64,000 nt of DNA from Pseudoduganella rivuli (GCF_009674485.1 NZ_WKJJ01000021.1:1-64000); one strand, 5' to 3'; counted from the stretch's first letter, positions 1 through 8,504 are shown. Program-made: numbers and translations. Notes: generated by a model from the sequence alone, not told the origin.

Positions 1-1
1 G

Positions 2-112
2 CTCGAGGGCATCAACAACAAGATAAAGGTAATGAAACGGATGGCCTATGGCTATCGCGACTCGGAATTCTTCTTCCTGAAGATCAAAGCAGCGTTTCCC
101 GGCAATCCGTGA
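2..112 (+). CDS. ISL3-family transposase, C-terminal fragment (cut by window edge)
   Basis: The window opens inside a reading frame that runs to a TGA at 110-112. The visible 36 residues include EGINNKIKVMKRMAYGYRD and end KIKAAFPGNP, the hallmark C-terminus of ISL3-type DDE transposases. Directly after the stop comes GAAGAACC, which fits the outer end of an ISL3 terminal repeat (GGTTCTT on the other strand). A T-rich stretch follows, consistent with the AT-rich 8-bp targets of this family. The rest of the element lies outside the window, so its integrity cannot be judged. Confidence 0.85.
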   Translation, partial: LEGINNKIKVMKRMAYGYRDSEFFFLKIKAAFPGNP

Positions 113-117
113 AGAAC

Positions 118-1235
118 CTTTTTTTTAGGCTATGTCACCGCAAAGCGTGGAAAGTGTCCAACTGCCGCTTTAAGCAGACATTCCGCGGTATCGATACGAT
201 GTGCATCAAGGATGCAGCGCCAGCCCAGATAGTTCGGCAGGTAACGCGTGGCGACGCCGTGGAAACGGTGCAGCCAGGCGCGGAAACGGCTGTGGTAGGC
301 ATTCACGTTTTGCACGTGCAGCGCGCCACGCGTGCGCACACCGGCGCGCAGGTTGACCGCTTCATGGCTGATGCCGGCTTCCCGGGCAAAGGCGCGGTAG
401 GCCGCGTTGGCATCGGTCACCAGCAGGATGTCGGGATCGAGCGCCGGCCGCAGGCACTGATGCAGGGCGGTGCGGGTGAGCGCGCCGCGCCCGGTGACGA
501 AGTCGAGCGTGCGGCCATTGCGGTCGCGCGCCACCAGGATGCACACCTGCTCATGTGAAATGCCGCGCCGGCGTGCGTGCCCGCCCCGGCGGCGCGGCGG
601 CCGGTCCAGGTGGCGCGATCCTTTCTGCGATTCCAGCAAGAACATTTCGTCGGCCTCGGCAATGCCATGCAGCAGCGGTGCGCGGTCGGTGCGGGGCAGC
701 GCCAGGAAGCGGTGGCGCCAGCGAAACGTGGTATTGCGGTGCACGCCGAGGCGGCTGGCGGCATGGCGCAGCGAGTGCGACGCCAGCATGCCGTCGAGGT
801 AGGCCAGCCAGCGTTCCTTATAGTGGAGCCGGGCCAGCGGCGTGCCGGTCAGCGTATTGAAGGTTTTACCACACGTGCGGCAGCGGTAGCGCTGCAGGCC
901 GCTTTCGCGGCCGTGCCGGTACCAGCGGGTGCCGGCGCAGCGTGGACAGCACAGTTTTTCCTGCGCCGCCTGATCCAGTAGCCTGCCCACATGCTGCCTG
1001 GCGTCGGCCTGCCCCAGCCGCACCTGCAACTGGGCGCATTGCCGTGAAGTCAGTAACGCCAGTTGCGCCAACAGCGATGCGAATGCCTGCGTTTCCATGA
1101 TCTGCCTCCAGTCCCGGGATGATATTGCTTGGACCGGGAACGAAAAGCAGAGTTCCACGAAATTTGCAGACAGCGCTTTTTTATTTGGACTCTTGATTAA
1201 TGTCATGGCGCCGTCACATAGAATCCGTAGACTTG
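118..1235. mobile_element. IS1595-type insertion sequence (approximate limits)
   Basis: The element is defined by the transposase gene and a pair of imperfect inverted repeats. The left repeat contains CTATGTCACCGC and the right one reads, inverted, CTATGTGACGGC. The outer ends blur, so the limits are estimates. I could not identify a convincing target-site duplication. It lies immediately beside the end of an ISL3-type element, so one of the two may have landed in or next to the other. Confidence 0.5.
130..1098 (-). CDS. IS1595-family (ISXO2-like) transposase
   Basis: A 322-residue transposase. The N-terminal half has a zinc ribbon of two CxxC pairs (CPRC and CRTC, about residues 45-75). 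The DDE-type catalytic domain follows, with an acidic AEADEMFLLE segment and TDANAAY. The third position appears to be the Asn of a HVQNVNAYHSRF segment rather than Glu, a variant I recall from IS1595 relatives. The ATG at 1098 was chosen because TGGAGG sits about seven bases upstream; the reading frame is open farther upstream without such a site. Imperfect inverted repeats (CTATGTCACCGC near 131-142, its counterpart near 1210-1222) flank the gene. It appears intact. Confidence 0.85.
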   Translation of the reverse strand: METQAFASLLAQLALLTSRQCAQLQVRLGQADARQHVGRLLDQAAQEKLCCPRCAGTRWYRHGRESGLQRYRCRTCGKTFNTLTGTPLARLHYKERWLAYLDGMLASHSLRHAASRLGVHRNTTFRWRHRFLALPRTDRAPLLHGIAEADEMFLLESQKGSRHLDRPPRRRGGHARRRGISHEQVCILVARDRNGRTLDFVTGRGALTRTALHQCLRPALDPDILLVTDANAAYRAFAREAGISHEAVNLRAGVRTRGALHVQNVNAYHSRFRAWLHRFHGVATRYLPNYLGWRCILDAHRIDTAECLLKAAVGHFPRFAVT

Positions 1236-1241
1236 CTACAT

Positions 1242-1353
1242 CTGCTTCACACACAACCGATATGTGTGGAAGCAGTAAGGTGCGCTGAACGGCGCACCGA
1301 CCGAATTCATGCTCAAGACCTTCCGCCCGCTTTCACCAGCGGGCGTTTTTTTT
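1242..1353 (+). terminator. Structured segment: three stem-loops ending in a strong intrinsic terminator
   Basis: Three hairpins follow one another. CTGCTTC-ACACA (1242-1253) pairs with TGTGT-G-GAAGCAG (1263-1275). GGTGCGC (1279-1285) pairs perfectly with GCGCACC (1292-1298). CGCCCGCT (1324-1331) pairs with AGCGGGCG (1338-1345) and is followed by eight T (1346-1353). The last is a textbook rho-independent terminator on the plus strand. No gene on that strand ends here, so it may belong to a small RNA or to a gene removed by the insertion sequence. Confidence 0.6.
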
Positions 1354-1377
1354 GCTGCCTGTGCTATCGTTGCGGCC

Positions 1378-1770
1378 ATGCTGAATCTGCTCCATCAAAT
1401 CGTCCTCACGCCTGCGCATGCGAACCTGCGCTACCGTACTGCCCTGACCCTGTACAGCCTGATCCTGATTCTTGGCTCGATCCCCGGCGCGCGGCAGGAT
1501 ATCGGCCAGGTCGCGTCCGGCCTGATCCTGCATTCCTGCGCGTACGCGGGCATTACGTTCCTGTTATTTACCGGTGGCAGCGGGAGCCTGAAGGCGCGCG
1601 CCGTGAAAGCCGTGCTGACGGTGGCGGCGATGGGCGCGGTGGATGAAGTGATTCAAAGTTTCCTGCCCTACCGCCATGGCGCGGTAGGGGACTGGCTGGT
1701 CGACGTGACGTCAGCCATCGTGGCTGCCGCCGTCATGTGGGGTATGTGGAAGCGCCACAAAGTCGCCTGA
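1378..1770 (+). CDS. VanZ-like membrane protein
   Basis: A 130-residue protein with about four predicted membrane helices: one near RTALTLYSLILILG, two more through the centre, and one at the C-terminus before WKRHKVA. The DEVIQSFLPYRHGAVGDWLVD segment matches the conserved loop of VanZ-like proteins (E-x-x-Q, then R and D-W-x-D). The family's biochemical role is largely unknown; the founder is linked to teicoplanin resistance. An in-frame ATG at 1309 exists, but it would place the terminator hairpin inside the gene, so the ATG at 1378 is preferred. The 3' end overlaps a small gene on the other strand. Confidence 0.75.
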   Translation: MLNLLHQIVLTPAHANLRYRTALTLYSLILILGSIPGARQDIGQVASGLILHSCAYAGITFLLFTGGSGSLKARAVKAVLTVAAMGAVDEVIQSFLPYRHGAVGDWLVDVTSAIVAAAVMWGMWKRHKVA

Positions 1771-1968
1771 ACCGTCCGGCGCCAGCCACGCCATGCCGGA
1801 CGCGCGCCACACGTCCCGCCGCATTTCCTGCAATTGTTCGGCACGCGCCTGCCGCACCAGGCCGTGCAGTGCCTGGCGCAATACGTGACGCTGGCGGGCA
1901 TCCGGCTGCGCGCCATAGACCGCAAAGATCAATTCGTTGATGACAGTTTCAGTGGAGCAAATCGGCAT
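1711..1968 (-). CDS. Small hypothetical protein
   Basis: An 85-residue protein beginning MPICSTETVINELIFAVYG, followed by an arginine-rich, probably helical segment (about residues 20-60). AGGGA lies six bases before the ATG at 1968; an ATG six bases farther upstream is also possible. It shares no family I recognise. Coding is supported by the start context and plausible composition, but the gene overlaps the 3' end of the VanZ-like gene on the opposite strand by 60 bases, which lowers confidence. Confidence 0.5.
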   Translation of the reverse strand: MPICSTETVINELIFAVYGAQPDARQRHVLRQALHGLVRQARAEQLQEMRRDVWRASGMAWLAPDGSGDFVALPHTPHDGGSHDG

Positions 1969-2121
1969 AGTCATTCCCTATTGATTTCTGACATGCAATT
2001 ATTGCTTTTCATTCACGCCGACTGTTTGACCTGCCTCAATCGTGCTCGCTGCTGATGGAACGAATGGCATCATGGCCTGATCCAACCTAAACGAGCCTTC
2101 GCTCATTACAGGGAGATGGAC

Positions 2122-2535
2122 ATGAAAACATCTGTACTTGCCATGGCCGCCATGGTGGCCAGCCTGGCCGCCTGCGCTTCCAGCGACCACAAAACCGCCA
2201 AACAGGATGACCCAACGTCGATGCCGTCATCCGCGACCGCAATGGATTCGGCCCCGGCCAAGTCAGCCACGACCACCGCGCACAACTGGAGCGGCGTCGT
2301 GGTGGCAGTCGATCCCATCCTGCGTCAGGATGCGGCGGCAATGGGCGTCGGGATGGCAGGCGCCGCCGCTGCGGGCGGCGTCCTGACGAATGAAGGGTCG
2401 CCAAACGACAAGGTGTACCGCATCACGATGCGGGCCGACGACGGCACCACGCAAGTGGTCGTGGTGGACAGCATCCCCACTTATAAGGCGGGAGACCGCG
2501 TACGCTACCGCGATGGCAGCGTACAGCGCGAATAA
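2122..2535 (+). CDS. Small outer-membrane-type lipoprotein, SlyB-like
   Basis: A 137-residue protein with a lipoprotein signal peptide ending in LAAC (Cys about residue 18), so it should be lipidated and reach the outer membrane. A Ser/Thr/Asp-rich linker follows. The C-terminal half has a GVVVAVDP strand, an Ala/Gly stretch (GVGMAGAAAAGGVL, reminiscent of a glycine zipper) and YRITMRADDGTTQVVV...GDRVRYRDG. That order resembles SlyB/Pcp-type lipoproteins, but the glycine zipper is shorter. GGGAG directly precedes an ATG at 2116 and lies six bases before the one at 2122, so 2122 is chosen. Confidence 0.65.
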   Translation: MKTSVLAMAAMVASLAACASSDHKTAKQDDPTSMPSSATAMDSAPAKSATTTAHNWSGVVVAVDPILRQDAAAMGVGMAGAAAAGGVLTNEGSPNDKVYRITMRADDGTTQVVVVDSIPTYKAGDRVRYRDGSVQRE

Positions 2536-2538
2536 CGC

Positions 2539-3495
2539 TTAATACAGTTGCTCCACCTGGTAGCCGCGCGCGCGCAGCAATTGCGGCAAACTGTTGTCGC
2601 CAACCAGGTGCAGCAAGCCCACGCCGACAAACGCGACCTGGTCTTTTTGCATGATGGCTTCGATGGAGGTCGCCATTTCCGGGTTGCGCTTGCCCAGCAG
2701 CGTGCGCTCCATGAACGCGGCCGACACGGTTTCACCGCTGGTCAGCGTTTTCCATGACGCCTGGATGCCGCGCGCATCCGCACGGCTCCACGCGTCGAGC
2801 AAGTTCGCGGTTTTTGTCAGCGACACACCGCTGGCCAGTTCCGCCAGGTTTTCCTGCAAATACGCTTCCTGCTGCGCGTCATCCAGCGTGTCGAACAGGC
2901 TCAACTGGTAATCCGCCGACTCCAGCTCCCGCAGCGGTTTGCTTTGCTGTTCGGCCGTATGCAGCAGGTATTGCTCGACGCCATTGCTGCGCCGGTAGCC
3001 TTGCCGTTCGATTTCCGAGCCCACCAGCACATTGGCCAGCAGCCACGGCTTGTAGTTTTCCATGCTGGCCAGCGACATCCCTGCCTTGCCCAGCGCAAAT
3101 TCCAGCTTGGCCAGCGTTTCAGCGGACACGTGATTGCGCACCGAATCGCCCGGCGCATAGCGTGCATAGCGGCCCAGCGCTTTCTGGAACGCCGCATCGG
3201 CGCGGATATCGAGTTCCAGCACCAGCGACGTGGATTCCGCCAGCGCTTTCGTCACTTGCGGTTCCAATGGATAAAACGCTTGCTTGCCCACGTGTACCGT
3301 GCCGAACAGGTAACTGGTCTTGCCATCCTGTCGCACCCGGTACAACGCGCCCCGCCGTGGCGGGTCAATTTCAGTCGCCGCGTCGGTGGCGGCGGCCGCA
3401 CGTTCAACGTGCGTATTAATGCTCATGTCCATAGCAGTTCCCGGACGGCAAACCGCCACCAGCAGTGAGCAGATTGCCAATAAAGTGCGACGCAT
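2539..3495 (-). CDS. TraB/GumN family protein
   Basis: A 318-residue secreted protein with an N-terminal signal sequence (MRRTLLAICSLLVAVC). The SYLFGTVHVGKQ motif near residue 65 is the signature of the TraB/PrgY/GumN family, and the matching C-terminal VAFVGVGLLHLVGDNSLPQLL segment closes the fold. Members are thought to be related to metal-dependent proteases, and GumN was named from the xanthan cluster; the substrate is unknown. GGGAGAACTGT precedes the ATG at 3495; an open frame continues upstream but lacks signal-peptide logic. No exopolysaccharide genes are nearby. Confidence 0.8.
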   Translation of the reverse strand: MRRTLLAICSLLVAVCRPGTAMDMSINTHVERAAAATDAATEIDPPRRGALYRVRQDGKTSYLFGTVHVGKQAFYPLEPQVTKALAESTSLVLELDIRADAAFQKALGRYARYAPGDSVRNHVSAETLAKLEFALGKAGMSLASMENYKPWLLANVLVGSEIERQGYRRSNGVEQYLLHTAEQQSKPLRELESADYQLSLFDTLDDAQQEAYLQENLAELASGVSLTKTANLLDAWSRADARGIQASWKTLTSGETVSAAFMERTLLGKRNPEMATSIEAIMQKDQVAFVGVGLLHLVGDNSLPQLLRARGYQVEQLY

Positions 3496-3649
3496 ACAGT
3501 TCTCCCTGCCGTCAACCGGCAAACATGGAGTTCTCAACAATGAGGGAAAAGGAAAGGCGGGCGGGCGCGGGGGCCGTCTTGATCCATCAGAGTTGATAGT
3601 AAGACTTATTTTGCCGAGTGGGAACAAATTAAAACACGGGGAAACGAAA

Positions 3650-3685
3650 AACAACGGGGCGTCCGCCTGGGACGCCCCGTTTCGA
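3650..3685 (-). terminator. Intrinsic terminator of the M20 peptidase gene
   Basis: A perfect 12-bp stem, AACGGGGCGTCC (3653-3664) with GGACGCCCCGTT (3670-3681), and a five-base loop. Read leftward, it is followed by GTTTTTCGTTT, giving the U tract. It lies just downstream of the M20 peptidase stop codon. Confidence 0.85.
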
Positions 3686-3698
3686 TATCAGGCCGGCA

Positions 3699-5225
3699 TT
3701 ACCTTGCCAGTTCGACCAGCGCAGCCGTATACATCTGCAAATTCAGCAGCAACTGCTGTTGTGTAATGAATTCATGCTCGGAATGGCCCGTGTACGCCAC
3801 ACCCGGCATGGCCGGTCCGAACGCCACGGCTTTCGGAAACAGGCGCGAATTGGTGCCGCCGCCAATCGAGACCGGCCGCGCACGGGCAATCCCCGTGTAA
3901 TGGGAAAACACGTCCAGCAGCAACGGCACTTGCGGCGCGTCGGTCTGTACCCAGGGTTCGCCGATCTCCATGCGGATGCGGGCTTGCGGCGCATGCAGCC
4001 GCTTCCACTGGTCGAACGCTTGCTGGAATTGCGCCGTCAGCTCAGCCTTGCCCTTGCCGCGCGGACGGCGCAAATTGATGGTCAATTCCATGCTGCCCAC
4101 CTTTTGCGCCAGCACGGTGGGCGCCACCGTCATCGGCCCCATGAAGGCGTCGCGGTACGCGACCTTGCCAAACCGTTCACCAACGATGCCGGTGCCGACC
4201 ATGTCATTGATGAAATCGACCATCGCGCCGGCCGACGTGGTGCGCCATGGCCGGACCTTCAGCGCATCGGCCAGCATGGCGATGGCATTGACGCCTTCTT
4301 CCGGCTTGGACGAGTGGGCCGACAAGCCCAGCGCCGTCACCTTCAAATCCTTGCCCTGCCACGTGGTCTGGTAGCGCATGCCCTTTTGCGCCGCGCCGCG
4401 CTTCTTGATTTGCGCTTCCAGCGCGCGCGTGGCGTTGCCGATCACGGCGCTGGCGTCTTCCGGGATCTGGCTGGCGAAATAGCCGCCCGAGAATTCACGC
4501 ACTTCCGGCTCTTTGCCGGCATTTTTTGCCGGCATGGCGGGGATCGTCACCGCCACCAGGCCCCAGCCCTTTTCCGCCGTCACCACCGGGTATTCCGCAT
4601 CGAGCGTGATATTCAGTTGCGGCGGATTGTGGTCTTTCAGGAACGCTTCCAGCGGCGCCCAGTCCGATTCTTCCGCCATGTACACGTACAGTTCCAGCCG
4701 GCGGCGCAGCGGCACTTTCTGGTCCTTGATGGCTTTCATTGCATACAGCGCCGTGGCGATCGGTCCCTTGTCATCTTCCGCGCCCCGCGCCACCAGGCGG
4801 CCCGGCTCCGACGTGGCATCCAGTTCGAACGGCGATTTTGCCCACTTGGCCGGATTGACCGGCTGCACGTCGCCGTGCGTGATGATGCCGACCCGGTCTT
4901 CCGACGCACCATAACCGATCACCACCACCATGCCATGGTCGCGGTAATCGAAACCCAGGCGCTCCGCTTCTTCCTTGAGGAATTGCTTGAACCCCTGGTG
5001 CTGGGGATTTTTCTCGGCCGGCACGGCAGGGTCGGCCACGGTATTGAAACTCACCATCCTGGCCAGGCTGGCCTTCACCTGGTCCGGATACGTATCGAGC
5101 GCATGACGCGCCGCCGCCGTGGCGGGTGCGCTCAGCGGCGCGGCCTCCATGGCGGGCGACAGAGCGGGTAATGTGGCGGATAAGGCCGCGAGCAGCACGG
5201 CGGCGAGCGTACGTTTTTTCAGCAT
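3699..5225 (-). CDS. Exported M20-family metallo-dipeptidase
   Basis: A 508-residue zinc peptidase with a signal peptide (MLKKRTLAAVLLAALSATLPALSPAMEA). The M20 metal ligands are visible: HGDVQPV, then ARGAEDDKGP, then AEESDW with the catalytic Glu, an Asp in TLDAEYPVV, and a C-terminal His in GHSEHEF. A dimerisation-type insert lies in the middle. The arrangement resembles the PepV/Sapep-like dipeptidase branch, which hydrolyses short peptides. The solute-binding protein gene lies 11 bp upstream on the same strand, so the two may be co-transcribed. An intrinsic terminator follows. Confidence 0.88.
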   Translation of the reverse strand: MLKKRTLAAVLLAALSATLPALSPAMEAAPLSAPATAAARHALDTYPDQVKASLARMVSFNTVADPAVPAEKNPQHQGFKQFLKEEAERLGFDYRDHGMVVVIGYGASEDRVGIITHGDVQPVNPAKWAKSPFELDATSEPGRLVARGAEDDKGPIATALYAMKAIKDQKVPLRRRLELYVYMAEESDWAPLEAFLKDHNPPQLNITLDAEYPVVTAEKGWGLVAVTIPAMPAKNAGKEPEVREFSGGYFASQIPEDASAVIGNATRALEAQIKKRGAAQKGMRYQTTWQGKDLKVTALGLSAHSSKPEEGVNAIAMLADALKVRPWRTTSAGAMVDFINDMVGTGIVGERFGKVAYRDAFMGPMTVAPTVLAQKVGSMELTINLRRPRGKGKAELTAQFQQAFDQWKRLHAPQARIRMEIGEPWVQTDAPQVPLLLDVFSHYTGIARARPVSIGGGTNSRLFPKAVAFGPAMPGVAYTGHSEHEFITQQQLLLNLQMYTAALVELAR

Positions 5226-5236
5226 GTGTCCCCTGT

Positions 5237-6073
5237 TTATTTATAAGACGCCAGTATCCTGGCCAGTCCGCCATCGTGCAGCAATAGCCCGACGGCGCGA
5301 TTCACGTCATCCACTGCCACACTGCCGCGCGGCGACACGGCGCACAGCGTGCGGTAAGTCTTCACAACCAGCGGCGGGTGGATGTCGAGTTTGCCGCCCT
5401 GTTTCATGAAATAATCGACGAACAATGTCGTGGTTTCCGCGTGGCGCACCCGGCCCAACTCCAGCTTGCGCAAGCTGTTCAAGCCCGAGGCCGTATCGGC
5501 GCGCACGAACCGCGTCCCCAGCGCATGTTCCAGTTCCGGATACACGTAGCCCAGCACGGTGCCGATCTGCTGGTTTGCCAGGTCCGCCAGCGCCAAGGGA
5601 CGGGGCGCATCGCGCCGGCTGATCACCACTTCCGTCATCGGGACAAATGGCACGCTCCAGTGCAGTTGCCCCGGCAGCCATTCCGGCATGTACATGCACA
5701 GCACATCGCCCTCGCCCTGCTCCAGCGCGGCGCCGATACGCTTGCGCGGCCACACCTTGAACTGCGGCGTGCGGCCCAGCCGCTCCGCAATGGCCGCGCC
5801 CACGTCGCGGTGCAAGCCGCCGGTCAGCGCACCGCCGGTGATCTCGGCCAGCGGCATATGGGAACCGGTATCGACCAGCACCACCAGCCGCTGCGGCGGC
5901 GGTGCGGGTGCGGGTACTTGTGCGGTTGGTGGTGCGGCGATTGGTACGGTCGTCGGCGCAAGCGCGGGCGCCGGCGTGTCGGCATCACGCTCCGCCGCGC
6001 GTGCGTGCGGCGCCACAGCGGCCATCAGCAGCGATATCGTCAGCGGGAATACGGAAGCGAAGCATGGTTTCAT
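5237..6073 (-). CDS. Periplasmic solute-binding-like protein (SBP family 3 type)
   Basis: A 278-residue protein with a signal peptide (to about residue 29), a Pro/Ala-rich linker of roughly 35 residues (PAPALAPTTVPIAAPPTAQ and on), then a type II periplasmic-binding fold. Visible are LVVLVDTGSHMPL, GALTGGLHRDVGAAIAERLG and DLANQQIGTVLGYVYPELE. No permease or ATPase gene is adjacent, so it may be an orphan sensor-type binding protein rather than part of an ABC importer. The ATG at 6073 is preferred over a GTG nine bases upstream. Confidence 0.7.
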   Translation of the reverse strand: MKPCFASVFPLTISLLMAAVAPHARAAERDADTPAPALAPTTVPIAAPPTAQVPAPAPPPQRLVVLVDTGSHMPLAEITGGALTGGLHRDVGAAIAERLGRTPQFKVWPRKRIGAALEQGEGDVLCMYMPEWLPGQLHWSVPFVPMTEVVISRRDAPRPLALADLANQQIGTVLGYVYPELEHALGTRFVRADTASGLNSLRKLELGRVRHAETTTLFVDYFMKQGGKLDIHPPLVVKTYRTLCAVSPRGSVAVDDVNRAVGLLLHDGGLARILASYK

Positions 6074-6157
6074 GACAGGCACCGATTTTACGGGATTCCC
6101 TGAATTCCCGTCGGGCCGCCGGCATGCCTGCCATATCGATGATGGAAAGTGCGCGAA

Positions 6158-6619
6158 TCAATGCGCCCAGATACGGAACTGCCCCTGCATGTTCAAAGTG
6201 CCATTGATGTTGACGCTGCCCATGCTGCTGGTGACAGGCGCCAGCGGATCGCTTTGCACGCTGAGCGATTCAAAGCCCAGGTTGGTGAATTTCAGGTAGC
6301 CCGGCAACGTCACCGCCACGTAATCCGTGCCGTCCGGCTTTTTCGCCGCGTCGATATGCACGCCGGCCATGTCCACCACGCCGCGCACGTTTTTCAGCAC
6401 GACGTAACGGTAAGCGCCATCGCCGCCAAAGCCCATCGACATGCGGCTGTCGGCCACCGCGCCGACCAGCGTGGGATCGTTGATGACGATGTGGGCCGCG
6501 ATGCTGACGCCATCGCGCGCCGATACCTGGCCCAGCGCCTCGTCGTCCAGCGGTTTCATGTCGCCGGCGCGGGCCGCGCACGACATCAACAACAGTATTG
6601 GCAGCAAGGTCTGTTTCAT
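6158..6619 (-). CDS. Secreted leader-motif protein (DUF6160/Fil-like), third in the trio
   Basis: A 153-residue secreted protein. The signal peptide (about residues 1-18) is followed at once by MKPLDDEALGQVSARDGVS, a variant of the M-x-P-[ILM]-x-[DE]-x-x-[LM]-x-x-V motif shared by this locus. Its Gly-Gln pair is replaced by Ala-Arg. The body alternates hydrophobic and polar residues, suggesting beta strands. The C-terminus GSVNINGTLNMQGQFRIWAH matches the ending of its paralogs. It starts two bases after the stop of the preceding gene, so the trio 8410-6158 looks like one transcript. Function unknown; the family name is from memory. Confidence 0.72.
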   Translation of the reverse strand: MKQTLLPILLLMSCAARAGDMKPLDDEALGQVSARDGVSIAAHIVINDPTLVGAVADSRMSMGFGGDGAYRYVVLKNVRGVVDMAGVHIDAAKKPDGTDYVAVTLPGYLKFTNLGFESLSVQSDPLAPVTSSMGSVNINGTLNMQGQFRIWAH

Positions 6620-6620
6620 G

Positions 6621-7601
6621 TCAGCGCCGGAATTTGATGTCGAGGTACTGGATCTGGATCGAGCCGATGCGCGACGAACCCAGGTCCACGCTGCTGCCCG
6701 ACGGATTGCTGAACGAGATATTGCCGATCGCCAGCCCGCCCGCCGGCGCCGCGCCCGTGCCATTGCGGCTGTCGGGCCAGTCGATGCCGATGTGCAGGCG
6801 CGGGCCGCTGTCGTCGTTGAGCGCATTGAGGATGCCTGGCTGCGACGCCACGTGCGCCAGTTGCCACGCTTCGCCCGTGAAGTTGCCGTTGGCGTCAACC
6901 GCGCCCAGCTGGATATTGCTGAAGGCCATCTGGCCCATCGCGTCACCGCGGTTCAGCGGCCGGTACGCCAGTTGGCCAATATCGACGCGCAGCGCGGCGC
7001 CCCACGCGATGCCGTCGCCGCTTTGCGGCGTGGAGAATTGCAGGCCGCCGCCACGGAACACCATGTCGTTGATCACCACGGCGCCATTGTCGCTGGCGAT
7101 GCCATTGGCTTGCACGCCCCAGTCATAGGCGAATTGCCAGCGCTGTTCGCCCGTGCCGTTGGCGGGAAACGCCAGCTGCATCACGTCGGCCATGCCGGCC
7201 GCGCCAGGCACGATATCGATCCGGTACGGGTCGGAAAAGGCGTCGCTGGAATCGCTGCGCGACGCCGACAGGTTGCCCTTGTAAATACTGGCGCCGCTGG
7301 GCGCGGTATAGGTCACGCGCGCATCGCCGCTCATGGCGAAGCCATTCAAATCGAAGCTGACGCCATCGCGCCCGCGCACCGCCGCCAGGTCGTTGTCGGC
7401 CAGCGGTTGCATGGCCAGCGCGGGGCCGGCGATCAACGCGGCGGCCAGCGCCAGCAGCAACGGCGTGGCGCCGCGCCAGCGTGCACGCACGGCGGCGCGC
7501 GCCGCCACCGCGCGCAACGCGGCGCGGTGCTGCACCAGGCTCACGCGCCGGGCAGGCACGCCGTTTGGTGTTGCACTGTGTTTGCTATAGCCGGCGTTCA
7601 T
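6621..7601 (-). CDS. Secreted leader-motif protein (DUF6160/Fil-like), second in the trio
   Basis: A 326-residue protein with an unusually long, Arg-rich N-region (about 45 residues) before a hydrophobic segment ending GPALA. The mature part begins MQPLADNDLAAVRGRDGVS, the shared leader-like motif, here with Gly-Arg. The long body is rich in Gly, Asn and Asp with beta-strand periodicity, and it ends IGSIQIQYLDIKFRR, the family's C-terminal pattern. The ATG overlaps the stop codon of the upstream gene (TGATG at 7599-7603), indicating translational coupling. Confidence 0.72.
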   Translation of the reverse strand: MNAGYSKHSATPNGVPARRVSLVQHRAALRAVAARAAVRARWRGATPLLLALAAALIAGPALAMQPLADNDLAAVRGRDGVSFDLNGFAMSGDARVTYTAPSGASIYKGNLSASRSDSSDAFSDPYRIDIVPGAAGMADVMQLAFPANGTGEQRWQFAYDWGVQANGIASDNGAVVINDMVFRGGGLQFSTPQSGDGIAWGAALRVDIGQLAYRPLNRGDAMGQMAFSNIQLGAVDANGNFTGEAWQLAHVASQPGILNALNDDSGPRLHIGIDWPDSRNGTGAAPAGGLAIGNISFSNPSGSSVDLGSSRIGSIQIQYLDIKFRR

Positions 7602-8410
7602 CAGCGCACCTTCGGCAAATTCGGCGGCGTCACGCCGTTGGTGGTCAGCGCCGTCAGCTTGTCGCGCCAGTTCATCCAGACGCCGGCTTGCGCCATGTCG
7701 GGCGCCTGGCCATTGGCGCCGGGCGCGAATTGCACGCCGGTTTTCAACAGGGAAATCCAGAAGTCGCGGCTGGGGCCGGACGCATCGCCGGCCGTCACGC
7801 CGCCCACTTGCGACATCGGCAGGCACGGCGCAGTGCAGGCGCCATCCCAGCGCTTGCCGCCGCCCGCCAGGTCGGTGCGCGTATCCATCGCAATGGTGGC
7901 GCCATCCACCGACGTGCTGGTCACGCGCATGGAGCCGGACAAGGTATTGAGCTTGAGGCCGATGTCGCCGCTGATGGCGTCGAAGCCCAGGCGCATGCCG
8001 ATCACTTCGCGCGGCGAGCCGCCGGAAGCGCTCTTGTACACGAATTCGATGTAGGGATTGGAAATATGCACCAGGCGCTGCGCGTCGGTGCCATCGCTGC
8101 GGCCAAATTGCAGCAGCGGCATGTCAATGTCGGCGCCCAGGCCATTGCGGCCGGTCACCGTGTATTCGCCCAGCCGGGTATAGCGCAAGTTTGCGCTCAG
8201 CGTGATGTCCGCATCGAGCGCGGCGCGGCTGAAATCATAACCGCCATAGCTGGTGTTGCTCAATTCGATCAGGCCCTTGCCGTGCACCTCCGACATGTCT
8301 TCTTCGCTCATGGGCCGCATTTGCGCCCGGGCGGGATTCATCAGACCGGCGATGCAGAAAGTACAGGCGAACAAGGCCAAGGCGCGGGGCGCCTGTTTGA
8401 TCGTGAGCAT
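7601..8410 (-). CDS. Secreted leader-motif protein, first in the trio
   Basis: A 269-residue protein with a signal peptide (MLTIKQAPRALALFACTFCIAG and on, to about residue 29). The leader-like motif MRPMSEEDMSEVHGKGL sits at residues 31-47, with Gly-Lys in the place of Gly-Gln. The remainder is polar and strand-rich, with a CTAPCLP segment that could form a disulfide. Unlike its paralogs, it does not end in the GS-x-x-I-x-x-IDL pattern. It is the promoter-proximal gene of the trio and overlaps the next gene by one base. Confidence 0.72.
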   Translation of the reverse strand: MLTIKQAPRALALFACTFCIAGLMNPARAQMRPMSEEDMSEVHGKGLIELSNTSYGGYDFSRAALDADITLSANLRYTRLGEYTVTGRNGLGADIDMPLLQFGRSDGTDAQRLVHISNPYIEFVYKSASGGSPREVIGMRLGFDAISGDIGLKLNTLSGSMRVTSTSVDGATIAMDTRTDLAGGGKRWDGACTAPCLPMSQVGGVTAGDASGPSRDFWISLLKTGVQFAPGANGQAPDMAQAGVWMNWRDKLTALTTNGVTPPNLPKVR

Positions 8411-8469
8411 GGGATATCCTGCGGATGGGGCGGGCGCACTGCGAAGCGGCGCGCCCGCGAAGATTTAAA

Positions 8470-8495
8470 ACAGGCGCCCGTCGCCGGGCGCCGGC
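8470..8495 (-). terminator. Probable terminator after the leader-motif paralog
   Basis: GGCGCCCG (8473-8480) pairs perfectly with CGGGCGCC (8485-8492) around a TCGC loop. Read leftward, it runs into TGTTTTAAATC, a modest U tract. It separates the single gene at 8505-9017 from the trio downstream. Confidence 0.6.
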
Positions 8496-8504
8496 CAACC
8501 TTGA

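Noticed and set aside
1200..1646. A 148-codon plus-strand frame overlapping the VanZ-like gene
   Set aside because: It covers the same bases as the VanZ-like frame, which has membrane helices and family motifs; this one is Arg/Pro-rich as expected of a shadow in GC-rich DNA.
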